A stretch of 64,000 bases of DNA. It comes from Enhygromyxa salina (GTDB lineage Bacteria; Myxococcota_A; Polyangia; Nannocystales; Nannocystaceae). Both the position numbers and the translations under genes were made by a program. The DNA lies in NCBI RefSeq assembly GCF_002994635.1, contig NZ_PVNL01000138.1, positions 186,001 through 250,000 on the forward strand, written 5' to 3'. Numbering within the stretch: position 1 is the stretch's first letter; every line of letters starts with the position of its first letter. Below the pieces are notes generated by a model. It was given only the letters and a program-made list of their open reading frames with translations, was not told the DNA's origin and made no database searches. Positions 55,101 through 63,377 of the stretch are shown here, one piece after another.

Positions 55101-56310
55101 ACGGCCCGCCGGCGAGCGAGGGCGCGCCGCCGTGACCCGCCCCTAGCGATGGCCCGCCGCTGAGCGAGGGCGCGCCGCCGTGACCTGCTCCCAACGACGG
55201 CCCGCCGCTGAGCGAGGGCCCTCCACCGCCGCCAAACGGGGGCGCTCCGCCACCGCCAAACGGAGGCCCCCCGCCCAACGCCGATCCAGGTCCCGAGGGT
55301 CCGCCAAACGAGGGCGGACCCGAGAGCGAGGGCCCACCGCCACCGAACTGAGGCGGCCCGCCGAGACCGGGCGGACCGTCGAGACCGGGCGGCCCGGCTT
55401 GAATGCCAAACGCAGGCGGAGGATCGACGCCGTCCAACCCAGGCGGACCGTCAAAGCTGGGCGGACCGTCGAAGCCGGGCGGTCCGTCCAACCCAGGCGG
55501 GCCGTCCAACCCAGGAGGCCCGCCGAACGAGGGAGGCCCGCCGAACGCGGGCCCGCCCCCACGAAGCTTGGGTGCGGAGCCGCCGAGCGCGGGCGGCATG
55601 GTGTGACCGGCATCGACCGGGGCACCCATGCCGCCGCCGCCGCCGCCACCCATCATGGGCGGCAGCGTCTGACCGCCCTGACGCGGGGGTGGTCCCTCGG
55701 CGAAGCCACCCTGAAGATTGGGTGGCCCGCCCATCCCGGGTGGTCCGCCCGGGCCGCGCATGTTTGGTGGTGGTCCACCAGGTCCACCAGGTCGCGGGGG
55801 TCCCCCGGGTCCACCCGGTCCGCGCATGTTCGGAGGTCCGCCCATGCCCTGCCCTGGAGGTCCGCCCGGTCCGCGCATGTTCGGCGGTCCACCGGGCCCG
55901 CCCGGTCCACGCATGTTCGGCGGTCCACCGGGTCCGCCGGGTCCACCCGGTCGGGCAGGCCCGCCGGGCCCACGGTTGACGACCGGCTGCGCCAACCCAG
56001 CCTGCGGACCCGCGCCCTGTTGATCCGCGACGACCTTCATCGTCCAGCGGGCGACGACGATCTCGTCACCGGGGTTGACGGGGCTGGGCTGCACGACCTT
56101 GCGGCGGTTGAGGTAGGTGCCGTTGGTCGACCCGAGATCCTCGACCTGAAAGCCGTTGCCGACTCGACTGATCTTGCAGTGCATGCCGGAGATCCCGGCG
56201 GTCTGGAGGCGTAGGTCGTTACCTTCACGGCGACCGATCGTCACGGCTGGCCGGTCGAAGGTCAGCAGCCGCGGGGGCTTGCCCTCTTCGCTGAGCGAAA
56301 TGCGAATCAT
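52129..56310 (-). CDS. FHA domain, Gly-Pro stalk, membrane helix and 16 WD40-like repeats
   Basis: 1393 residues from ATG 56310. An FHA domain (about 4-95; GRREGNDLRL, GSTNGTYLN) reads phosphothreonine. A long Gly-Pro-rich collagen-like linker (about 105-470) follows, then a single membrane helix near 540-560 (RIAGVIGAGVGTIAAGGIVAKLL). About 16 WD40-like blades follow (about 650-1370, W-containing strands such as IRLWDL, VKIWAL, LKIWEL, VRLWDR). The end has a Cys and an EWQTWLPGQPYKPIC motif seen in WD40 tails of myxobacterial kinases. It could bridge cytoplasmic Ser/Thr phosphorylation and a periplasmic or surface propeller. A TAGTCT -10 lies 19 bases upstream. Confidence 0.85.
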   Translation of the reverse strand: MIRISLSEEGKPPRLLTFDRPAVTIGRREGNDLRLQTAGISGMHCKISRVGNGFQVEDLGSTNGTYLNRRKVVQPSPVNPGDEIVVARWTMKVVADQQGAGPQAGLAQPVVNRGPGGPARPGGPGGPGGPPNMRGPGGPGGPPNMRGPGGPPGQGMGGPPNMRGPGGPGGPPRPGGPGGPPPNMRGPGGPPGMGGPPNLQGGFAEGPPPRQGGQTLPPMMGGGGGGGMGAPVDAGHTMPPALGGSAPKLRGGGPAFGGPPSFGGPPGLDGPPGLDGPPGFDGPPSFDGPPGLDGVDPPPAFGIQAGPPGLDGPPGLGGPPQFGGGGPSLSGPPSFGGPSGPGSALGGGPPFGGGGAPPFGGGGGPSLSGGPSLGAGHGGAPSLSGGPSLGAGHGGAPSLAGGPSLGAGHGGGAALGGGPSLAFGPGGGGAGAGGMPSLAGGAMGAMPGADPGAAGSRVPARPERRKAGEPDDEYLRWDELANAWDDSGRSDNVLLDGKNIKEAEVWYERNRNRDPKPTALHREFIEASKNRKRKKLIRIAGVIGAGVGTIAAGGIVAKLLIGGDPTGKGDDDEGGGETSELREGEDQIYEIANKAAADAIATAETDARTAALIAAAALHLVAATPVVAGSDPDRALRTSLARTRGRALVDELNAGSGKAVSAVALSPNGDKAIATAGKDAMVWNLSSGKTQPVHLRGHQGPIILAQATPDGRWLVTAAEDRTIRLWDLRADDPGTDTRILRDHKGKVNKVDFSKDGRWMISSSTEDGRPRIWDLHAADPSSPTGAISGHEGVITDVAIAADGRAAYTVSDDTTVKIWALDNGRVGKRVSLSGHEAPVLAVDVSNDGRWLISGGQDQTARMWDLTSSAPWRNPVVLIGHTGPINKIAITPDSKLAVTASSDNTLKIWELQAKDPAATGVTFKGHQQLINDLRVDSSSTWAVTAGKDAKVIAWNLAKRAQVVETIEFPGHTRDAGAVALSADGRSMISGSIDGNAYVWDYRGGTDASNGNYFPARLHTGTIADVDISRDGKRFISAGSDAKAVLWEFEPSGRPFPRDVLVGHQKPINAAALAPGGRYAATAGQDQNILIWDIVKDDPSENATKLEGHTGEIMDLVFSSDGSRLFSCGTDKSVRAWSAESGWAGTELIGHNDEVVRLAISPDDSLLISADITGALMAWDLNAPLGEPKQRFKPHEREIWTLGFKEDGSVMISGSADRNARVWTMSSEGLAKATLVLRGHTDTINSGSFSNDGRWIATGSRDGTVRLWDRSSDHPEENSRALEMIDSNGVEWVRFGPDSKRLYAGNGDGSVHIWYPEPLEGRDDHQLLRGHEKKVSAMVMPIDGSFLLTGSYDGTARVWPMTPPRMVQLGCYAAGRSPTEQEWQTWLPGQPYKPICG

Positions 56311-56329
56311 GGCGATGGCTCGGTGCCGG

Positions 56330-56335
56330 AGACTA
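56330..56335 (-). promoter_or_regulatory. -10 element for the FHA-WD40 gene
   Basis: TAGTCT on the minus strand, 19 bases before ATG 56310. Confidence 0.35.
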
Positions 56336-56594
56336 ACCCGGCGCGCGCCCACAGATCCACGGGGCCGTTCCTTTTAGGAACCACGGACGACCCACAGACA
56401 GCTGCAGGTCGTGGTCAGAGGCCAATTTGTGGATCGAGGCATCGCTAGCCCCGGGAACTGCCTCGCCGTGACCCCACAGGCGTGTTCGCAGGTCGGGGGA
56501 CTGTCCCACGGGGCTGGTCGTCGGCTCGGCTGCGAGGCTGGCCGCCGCGGTCACAATACTTGCGTTTGGCGCTGCGGGCTGCGAGGACCCGAGG

Positions 56595-57218
56595 GTGTCG
56601 GCCAGGGTCCCGCCGAGCGAGCAACGTCTGCGAGCTGCGCGAGCGGCCGGACTGCGCCCACGTTCACGTTCGCTCGCGCTCGGCGTGGCTGCGCTGGTCT
56701 GCTGGGGAGTCGTCGCGGGGCTTGGGGTCCACGCGCCTGCCTGGATCGAGGCGGCGCTCGAGCGAGCGTTCACGCAGACCGGGCCGGCCCTGCCGGATCC
56801 GAGCCTCGCCGCCGCGGCGTTGCTGGGGTTGCTGGCCACGCTCGCTGGCGCGGCGATGCTGCTGCACGGTCGCCGACAAAGCCGTCGCAAGCTCGGGGTC
56901 GAGCGCGAGCACGGCGAGATCCCCTCGTGGGTCGCGCTTGGCTCGTGTGCGGCCGCGCTCGTCGTCGCGCTGGTGTGGCTGCGATCGGCGCCGGCTGCCG
57001 CGGCGCGCTCGGTCGACGTGGCGGGCGTGGCCGGACTGTGGGCCGTGTGGTCGGGGTGGCTCGGCCGCGGGCTGCTCGTGGTCGCGCTCGTGGCCGCTGG
57101 TGCGGGCGTGATCGAGCGCCTGGTCAGCGCGCGTCAGCTGTGGCAGGGGTTGCACCTGACCCGAACGCAGCAGCGCGCGCGCGCGCGCGCGAGCGGGTCC
57201 CGAGGACGGCGGCGCTGA
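56595..57218 (+). CDS. FlhB/SctU-like N-terminal membrane domain, truncated
   Basis: 207 residues. PPSEQRLRAARAAGLRPRSRSLALGVAAL resembles the start of FlhB/SctU export-switch proteins (P-T-P-K-R-x-x-x-A-R-x-x-G-x-x-x-x-S-R-E-L). Four hydrophobic helices follow in the expected spacing, and QLWQGLHLTRTQQRARARASG sits where the cytoplasmic linker begins. The autocleavage NPTH domain is missing, and the protein ends in a basic tail. It may be a degenerate paralogue or a relict of a type III export cluster; no other export genes are in the window. GTG 56595 has a GAGG site. Priority for a proper family check. Confidence 0.6.
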   Translation: MSARVPPSEQRLRAARAAGLRPRSRSLALGVAALVCWGVVAGLGVHAPAWIEAALERAFTQTGPALPDPSLAAAALLGLLATLAGAAMLLHGRRQSRRKLGVEREHGEIPSWVALGSCAAALVVALVWLRSAPAAAARSVDVAGVAGLWAVWSGWLGRGLLVVALVAAGAGVIERLVSARQLWQGLHLTRTQQRARARASGSRGRRR

Positions 57219-57281
57219 CACGCGAGCTCGAGCTTCCGAGACCTCGGGCGAGACTCCCAGACTTCCAGACAGGGCACGAGC

Positions 57282-59828
57282 TTGGCCACCCAGGATCGCA
57301 GCGAGCAGCACCCTTCGCGGCTGGTATCGGTCGCGGTCCCGGTCGCGCTGGATCAGGCGTTCACCTACTCGGTCCCCGCGGAGCTGCCGATCCCCGCGCC
57401 CGGCACCCGGGTGGTCGTGCCCTTTGGTGCCCGCGCGCTGATCGGAGTGGTCCGCCCAGGCGTCGCCGAGCTGCCCGAGAAGGGGGCGCTGCGCGAGCTG
57501 CTCGAGCTGCTCGATCCACCGGAGCAGCCGGCTTTGAGCGCCGACCTCGTCGCGCTGTGCGAGTGGATCTCCGACTACTACCTGGCCCCGCTCGGCGAGA
57601 CCTACCGGCTGGCGCTGCCGGGCTCGGCGATGGGGGTCGACGCCCGGCGGGCCCAGCTGACCGAAGCAGGCGCGACCGCGCTCGGCTCGGACCCCGATCT
57701 GCACGCGCACGATCGTCGGCTGCTCGCGCGCCTGTACGACGAAGGCGCCACGCCGACGGCCAAGTGGCTCGTGGTCGCGAGCTTGACCAAGCAGACCAGC
57801 GGACCGCCGATCCCCGCGCCGTTGATGCGGCTGTCCGCGCTGGCTGCCCGCGGGCTGGTCGAGGTCGACACCGGTGAGGCCGAGCGTCGACGCGCCCGCA
57901 CGGAGCCGCACTATCGCCGCACCGATCGCCTGCGCAGCGGCAGCGCCGACGAGCCCGCGATCGCCCAGGTCGTCGGCCGCAGCAAGCAACGCCGGGCCCT
58001 GCTCGACTACCTCGACCTGCAGCCGCCCGCGAGCTGGACCTCCGTGTCGGAGCTGCGCGGGCCGTTTCCGCGGGTTCGCCAGCTGATCGACCCGCTGGTC
58101 GACGCGGGCCTGGTGGTTGCGTCCGAGCGCCTGCGCGAGCTCGATCCCTTCGCGTCGCCGGCCGTCCCGAGCACCGCGCCCCCGACCCTCACCGCGGATC
58201 AACACGCCGCGCTCGAGCGCCTGCTCGCGGCCCTGAACGCCGGCCACTTCGAGGCCTCGCTGCTGCATGGGATCACCGGGAGCGGCAAGACCGAGATCTA
58301 TCTGCAGCTGATCGCCGAGGCCCGCGAGCGTGGTGGGGGCGCGATCGTGTTGGTCCCCGAGATCGCCCTGACCCCGCAGCTGGCCGAGCGCTTTCGGTCT
58401 CGGTTTGGCGACGCGGTCGCGGTGCTGCACAGCGGCCTGACCCCGCAGCAGCGCCTGGACGTGCAGGGCCACATCCGCGCGGGGCAGCGACCGATCGTGA
58501 TCGGGGCCCGCTCGGCCGTGTTCGCGCCGGTCCCCAACCTGCGGGTGATCGTCGTCGACGAAGAGCACGACGCGTCGTTCAAGCAAGACGAGGGGGTCCG
58601 CTACAACGCCCGCGACGTCGCCCTGGTCCGCGGTCGCAAGCTCGACGCGGTGGTCGTGCTCGGCTCGGCCACGCCCTCGCTCGAGAGCTGGCACGGGACC
58701 CGCGAGCAGCGGCTCTCGCTGTTGTCCCTGCGGACCCGCCCGACCCCGCGGCCGCTGCCCGAGGTCGAGATCGTCAACCTCAAGGAGCACCTGCCCGACC
58801 GCGACACGCTGCTGTCGGCCAAGCTGCGCAACCGCCTGCTCGAGACCGCCGCCGCGGGCGAGCAGGCGATCGTGTTCTTGAATCGACGCGGCTACACCAC
58901 CGCGCTGTCGTGCACCACCTGCGGCTCGTTTCAGCAGTGCCCCGACTGCTCGGCCCCGGCGATGACCTATCACCTCAAGCGCAACCGCTTGATGTGTCAC
59001 CTGTGTGGCCACATCGAGGGCGCGCCCGAGCGATGTCGCAGCTGCGGCGGCACCGAGCTCGAGCATGGCGCGGCCGGGACCGAGCGGGTCGAGGTTGCGA
59101 TCGCGGCCTCGCTGCCCGGGGTCCGGATCGCCCGACTGGATCGCGACACCTCGCGCGGCAAGGCCCTGACCGAGCTGCTCGATCGATTTCGCAACCGCGA
59201 GGCCGACGTGCTGATCGGCACCCAGATGCTGTCCAAGGGCCACGACTTCCCGGGCGTGACCCTGGTCGGGGTCCTGCGCGCCGATCAGGGGCTGGCGCTG
59301 CCGGACTTTCGCGCGACCGAGCGGGTGTTTCAGCTGCTCACCCAGGTCGCGGGTCGGGCCGGGCGCGGGGATCGACCTGGGCGCGTGGTGCTGCAGACCT
59401 GGGCGCCGGATCACCCGGCGATCCAGTACGCGCACACCCATGACTTCGAGGGCTTCGCCAAGTGGGAGCTGGCCGCGCGGGCCAAGCTCGGCAACCCCCC
59501 GCTCGGCTACGTCGCGCTGCTGCGGATCAGCGGTGAAGATCGCTCGCAGGTCAACGCGCGGGCCCGCGAGCTCGGTCGCTCGGTCGGCGCGCTCGCAACC
59601 CGGGTCGCGCAAGCCAGCGGCGCCACCCGGGTCGAGGTGCTGGGCCCGATCGACTCGCCGATCGAGCGGATCAACCGGCGGCTGCGCATGCAGATCCTGC
59701 TGCGGACCAGCCGACGCGACGCGCTGCGCTGGGTGCTTCGGCATCTTCGCCACGAGCTCGGCGCGCGCGGGCGCGGACGGATCGGGACCGTGGCCCGCGT
59801 CGACGTCGATCCGTACACGCTGATGTGA
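57282..59828 (+). CDS. priA: Primosomal protein N' (helicase PriA)
   Basis: 848 residues. PriA restarts stalled replication forks. The N-terminal 3'-OH-binding domain is about 1-110; Walker A is GITGSGKTEIY, and Walker B is DEEHD. Eight zinc-binding Cys appear in two groups (CTTCGSFQQCPDC and CHLCG...CRSCGG). Later helicase motifs are GTQMLSKGHDFPG and QVAGRAGRGDRPG. All are intact. The TTG start at 57282 is what the frame gives; a nearby GTG is not available. It is downstream of the FlhB-like gene by 63 bases. Its length is normal for large proteobacterial PriA. Confidence 0.95.
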   Translation: MATQDRSEQHPSRLVSVAVPVALDQAFTYSVPAELPIPAPGTRVVVPFGARALIGVVRPGVAELPEKGALRELLELLDPPEQPALSADLVALCEWISDYYLAPLGETYRLALPGSAMGVDARRAQLTEAGATALGSDPDLHAHDRRLLARLYDEGATPTAKWLVVASLTKQTSGPPIPAPLMRLSALAARGLVEVDTGEAERRRARTEPHYRRTDRLRSGSADEPAIAQVVGRSKQRRALLDYLDLQPPASWTSVSELRGPFPRVRQLIDPLVDAGLVVASERLRELDPFASPAVPSTAPPTLTADQHAALERLLAALNAGHFEASLLHGITGSGKTEIYLQLIAEARERGGGAIVLVPEIALTPQLAERFRSRFGDAVAVLHSGLTPQQRLDVQGHIRAGQRPIVIGARSAVFAPVPNLRVIVVDEEHDASFKQDEGVRYNARDVALVRGRKLDAVVVLGSATPSLESWHGTREQRLSLLSLRTRPTPRPLPEVEIVNLKEHLPDRDTLLSAKLRNRLLETAAAGEQAIVFLNRRGYTTALSCTTCGSFQQCPDCSAPAMTYHLKRNRLMCHLCGHIEGAPERCRSCGGTELEHGAAGTERVEVAIAASLPGVRIARLDRDTSRGKALTELLDRFRNREADVLIGTQMLSKGHDFPGVTLVGVLRADQGLALPDFRATERVFQLLTQVAGRAGRGDRPGRVVLQTWAPDHPAIQYAHTHDFEGFAKWELAARAKLGNPPLGYVALLRISGEDRSQVNARARELGRSVGALATRVAQASGATRVEVLGPIDSPIERINRRLRMQILLRTSRRDALRWVLRHLRHELGARGRGRIGTVARVDVDPYTLM

Positions 59829-59851
59829 GCGGCCTGAACTCGGTCGAGCTG

Positions 59852-60370
59852 TCACTCGTCGTCGTCGTCGTGCTTGACGAGGGGGTGGTCCTTGACGCGC
59901 AGCCCCAGCACCATGATCAGATCTGACAAGGTGCTCTGCAGCATCAGGATCATCGACACCGCGAGCCCGGTCATGAGCGCGAGCAGGACCGAGGTGGCGT
60001 AGTACTGGAGGACCACGATGTCCTGCGCGCCGTCGAGCGCGTCGGTCTCGATGATCGGCACCGCGAGCGTCAGCAGCAGCAACAGCGAGCCAAAGAACAG
60101 CGCGCTGGCCTGTCGCCCGATCCACAGGATCCGCCGGTAGAACAGCTCGGTGAGCCGCGTATCCGCCGTGCGGCTGATCCCCAGCAAGGTGAGCATCAAG
60201 GCCAAGACCGACGCGCTCGCGCCCATGCTCGCCGAGCCGAGAAACGGCAACACCGCGCGCAGCGCTTCGACCAGGCGGCGAGCTTCGAAGTAGCTCCCGA
60301 AACCCAACAGCCCGGCCGCCCCCGTGGCGATCACCAGGGTCAGCGCGCCCCCGACCGCCGCCCGCGTCAT
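59852..60370 (-). CDS. Four-helix membrane protein, unknown function
   Basis: 172 residues from ATG 60370, or 198 from ATG 60448. Four hydrophobic segments: GGALTLVIATGAAGLLGFG; SMGASASVLALMLTLLGIS; ASALFFGSLLLLLTLAVPI; SVLLALMTGLAVSMILMLQ. The tail is acidic (HDDDDE). I recognise no family. It converges with priA (23 bases) and diverges from the DUF4388 protein gene. Confidence 0.62.
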   Translation of the reverse strand: MTRAAVGGALTLVIATGAAGLLGFGSYFEARRLVEALRAVLPFLGSASMGASASVLALMLTLLGISRTADTRLTELFYRRILWIGRQASALFFGSLLLLLTLAVPIIETDALDGAQDIVVLQYYATSVLLALMTGLAVSMILMLQSTLSDLIMVLGLRVKDHPLVKHDDDDE

Positions 60371-60695
60371 GTCGTGGTTCCAGCGTTGTTGATGGGATCG
60401 CTCAGGGTCGGTCCCGTCGTGCTGGGCGCTTGGTGGATCTCGCGACATCTCGAGGTGGGACTCGGGTATGACGTCCCGGTCCGCCTGTTCATATCGTTGC
60501 CCCTCGCTGGAGGCTCGCGCCGTTCGTGCTGGACGGCGGGCCGCCTGCGACCCCGAGCGCGCAAACCCAGCGGCGCGCGAGCTTGGGCCGCGCTCCGCGC
60601 GGGGAACGGGGTGGGGGCGGCCGCTCACGGCCGTCCGGCAATCGAGTGCCACACCCACTGGGTGCAGGGTGCTCGCTTTGGTAATGTCCGGTCGC
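60371..60695. other. Divergent intergenic region
   Basis: 325 bases. No gene is seen; alternative N-terminal extensions of both flanking genes would fall here. The only recognised site is the -10 at 60682. Confidence 0.35.
60682..60687 (+). promoter_or_regulatory. -10 element, near-leaderless start at 60696
   Basis: TAATGT, 8 bases before GTG 60696; the stronger start is the one that opens the receiver fold. Confidence 0.45.
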
Positions 60696-63377
60696 GTGAC
60701 GCCGGAGATCCTGATCGTCGGCGACCCGGCGGGACGCCGGCAGCTCGCCGACCTGATCGCCGCGAGCGGCTACGGCGTGGTGCTGTGCGCCCCGCGTGAG
60801 CTCAACCGGCGCGTGCGGGTCAGCTCGCCGCCCGCGGCGATCATCGCGTGTATCGGAGACCTCGACGCCGACGTGGTCCTCGCGGGGCTGCGGCGAACCC
60901 GAGCGGGCGCCTCGATCCCCGTGGTGCTCTACGGTCGGCTCGGCGGCAACCTACGCGATCTGGCGGACGTGCTGGACATCGGCGCGGACCACTTCGTCGA
61001 AGAACCGGCGACCGAGGCCGAGCTGCACGACGCCCTCGCCCAGTTTGTCCGGCCGCCCGCGCGAGACTCCCGAGCCCACGGCCGGGAGCCGTCTCGCGCC
61101 AGCGAAGACCAGGATCGGGATCGGGATCGGGACCGCGATCGGGACCGGGACCGGGATCGCGATCGGGATCGCGACCGGGATCGCGACCGGGATCGCGATC
61201 GCGATCGCGACGCCCGCCCGCGCGGCGCGGCGCTCGGGGAGCTGCACCGGACCCTCGATCGCCTGCAGGCTTCGCTGCGCTCCGACGACCCGCGCTCCGA
61301 TCCCGAGCTGGCCGAGATGGGCCTCGACCGGATCCCCAACGTCGATCCACCGAGCGACGCCATGCTCGACAGTGATCCACTTGTCGGCGGCGACCGGGAC
61401 CACACCCGCGGTCGCACGCGCGACCACACCCGCGACCATGATCGCGTCCGTGTGCGCGGCGATGGCCTGACCTTCCCGGCGCTCGTCGACGACGGACCGC
61501 CCAGCGACGGCTATGGCCGCGGCCGCGCCATCGAGCGCCCCCGACCCACGCGGCGCGAGACCACGGATCAGGTCGCCCGTGATCGGCGGCCCCTCGACGC
61601 CGAGGACGACACGGGATCCGTGCGCCACAGCTGGCGAGACGAGCCCAGGTATCCGCCCGCCTCGGGCAGCGACGCGGGCTCGGAGAGCGAGGGCCAGCGC
61701 ACCCGCGCGTGGGCGCGACCCGAGCACGAAGGTCCGCTCCGGCGCGGGCTCGAGCGGCCCGACACCCCCCGCGCGAGCGCGGTCTTGCTGGGTCGTCGGC
61801 CCGACCGCGACTTCGTGCGCACCGAGCCCGTGCGCACCGAGCCCGCGCGGACCGGGCGGGACCCAGCCGACCACACCTCGCGCTTCGATCCGCGCGGGCG
61901 CGACAGCCCGTGGCCAGAGGACGACTTCGACCCGAGCGAGTCCACGATGATCCGGCGCGAGCGCAGCAGCGCGACCACGCGGCGGCGCAGCTCCGAGAGC
62001 TGGACCGGTCGCGAGGGCGGCGTGGACTCGCGCCGCGGCGAGCTCGAGGACAGCCGCGACGCAGCGCGTCCAACCTCCCGCCTGGGTCGTCCGCCACCGC
62101 GCCGCGAGCCCGCCCACGGACCCGGCGTCGGCTCCGATCCCGACGCGTCGCCGGGCGCGGACAGCAGCGCCCGACGACACGAGGCCGGCCGCGACCGCGG
62201 TCCCCTGCGCGACGTCGAGCCAAGCCCCGCGCGGGCCCGCCCACGCGCCACCCGTGGCCGCGCCGCGCCCCCGAGCAGCTCGACGCCGAGCCTCCGCATC
62301 GATCCCAGCCTCCGCGAGTCGGGCACGCTCAGCGCCGACGTCGACGTCGCCACCGTGCTGTGGGCGCTGCACGATCAGCGCTTCACCGGCAAGCTCCGCC
62401 TCAACCGGGCGCGGGTCGAGAAGCAGCTGTGGCTGCACGACGGCGAGGCCGTGTTCGCCCGCAGCACGGCCACCAGCGATCGCCTGGTTGACGGGCTGCT
62501 GCGTCGCGGGGTGCTCACGCGTCCGCAGTACGAGACCGCGCGGCGGCTCGCGGCCAAGGAGCCACGCCGCGCCGGTCAGCTGTTGGTCGACGCCGGCTTT
62601 CTCAAGGCCCGCGAGCTCGACGTGCAGCTGCGCGACCACCTCGCCCGGGTCATCGACGCGACCTTCATCTGGTTTGACGGCACCTGGAGCACCGAGCCGG
62701 GCGATCGCACGGATGAGCCGATCCAGCTCGAGGTCCCGATGGCGGCGCTGATCCTCGACGGCGTGCGCTACCGGTGTGACGCCAGTGACCTCGAGGATCG
62801 TTTGACCCGTCGCGTCGGCGGTCGCGGGCCGCTGGTGCCCCGGCTGCGCGTGGGCGGCGATACGCCCGACGAGCTCGACAGCCTGATCATGGAGATCGGC
62901 GAGAGCTTTCGACTGCTCCCCGAGGAAGAGTCGTGGCTGCGCCGCTTTGATGGTCGCCACGGCGTCGCGGCGCTGCTCGCCGACGGCGCGGATGAGCAGG
63001 CTCTGTTTGCGCTGCTGTTCACGCTGGATCTCGCGGGCTTCGTGGATCTCCGCGAGCAGCCCGAGCCGCAGGCGCGAAGCGATCGGGATCCCGCCCAGGT
63101 CGACAGCGATCGGATCCTCGAGCGCCTGCGCCTGGCCCGGGAGGCCGACTACTTCGATCTGCTGGGGATCGGCCGCGACGCCTCGCGCAGCGAGGTCCGC
63201 CAGGCCCACCTCGAGCTCAGCGCGACCTTCTCGGACGACGCGCTCGAGCACGACAGCTGCCGTCGCCACGCGCGGGAGCTTCGTGAGCTGCGCGCCGCGA
63301 TCGAGGAAGCCCGAGACATCTTGGCCGACGACTCGATGCGCTCGGCCTACCTGGCACACCTCGGAGAAGGCATATGA
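60696..63377 (+). CDS. Degenerate receiver, DUF4388 and J-domain-like regulator
   Basis: 893 residues from GTG 60696. Residues 1-118 have a CheY-like fold without the phospho-Asp (IIACIGDLDAD) and with VEEPAT in place of the conserved Lys-Pro. A Arg-Asp repeat and a long low-complexity charged region follow (to about 530). Then comes DUF4388/PATAN (LSADVDVATVLWALHDQRFTG through FIWFDGTW; about 540-670). A further conserved block and a C-terminal J-domain-like helix bundle follow (DYFDLLGIGRDASRSEVRQAHLE), without HPD. This receiver/PATAN/J layout is typical of myxobacterial motility and regulatory proteins, but here the receiver is non-phosphorylatable. Its stop overlaps fmt (ATGA). Confidence 0.78.
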   Translation: MTPEILIVGDPAGRRQLADLIAASGYGVVLCAPRELNRRVRVSSPPAAIIACIGDLDADVVLAGLRRTRAGASIPVVLYGRLGGNLRDLADVLDIGADHFVEEPATEAELHDALAQFVRPPARDSRAHGREPSRASEDQDRDRDRDRDRDRDRDRDRDRDRDRDRDRDRDRDARPRGAALGELHRTLDRLQASLRSDDPRSDPELAEMGLDRIPNVDPPSDAMLDSDPLVGGDRDHTRGRTRDHTRDHDRVRVRGDGLTFPALVDDGPPSDGYGRGRAIERPRPTRRETTDQVARDRRPLDAEDDTGSVRHSWRDEPRYPPASGSDAGSESEGQRTRAWARPEHEGPLRRGLERPDTPRASAVLLGRRPDRDFVRTEPVRTEPARTGRDPADHTSRFDPRGRDSPWPEDDFDPSESTMIRRERSSATTRRRSSESWTGREGGVDSRRGELEDSRDAARPTSRLGRPPPRREPAHGPGVGSDPDASPGADSSARRHEAGRDRGPLRDVEPSPARARPRATRGRAAPPSSSTPSLRIDPSLRESGTLSADVDVATVLWALHDQRFTGKLRLNRARVEKQLWLHDGEAVFARSTATSDRLVDGLLRRGVLTRPQYETARRLAAKEPRRAGQLLVDAGFLKARELDVQLRDHLARVIDATFIWFDGTWSTEPGDRTDEPIQLEVPMAALILDGVRYRCDASDLEDRLTRRVGGRGPLVPRLRVGGDTPDELDSLIMEIGESFRLLPEEESWLRRFDGRHGVAALLADGADEQALFALLFTLDLAGFVDLREQPEPQARSDRDPAQVDSDRILERLRLAREADYFDLLGIGRDASRSEVRQAHLELSATFSDDALEHDSCRRHARELRELRAAIEEARDILADDSMRSAYLAHLGEGI
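61112..61211 (+). repeat. Arg-Asp hexamer array
   Basis: About 16 hexamers of CGNGAY type encoding Arg-Asp pairs; the array is codon-biased and in frame. Confidence 0.85.

Noticed and set aside
56664..60125. 1153-residue open frame opposite priA and neighbours
   Set aside because: Shadow of GC-rich codons: Arg/Gly/Asp/Leu-rich with no family features, while the plus strand encodes a complete PriA.
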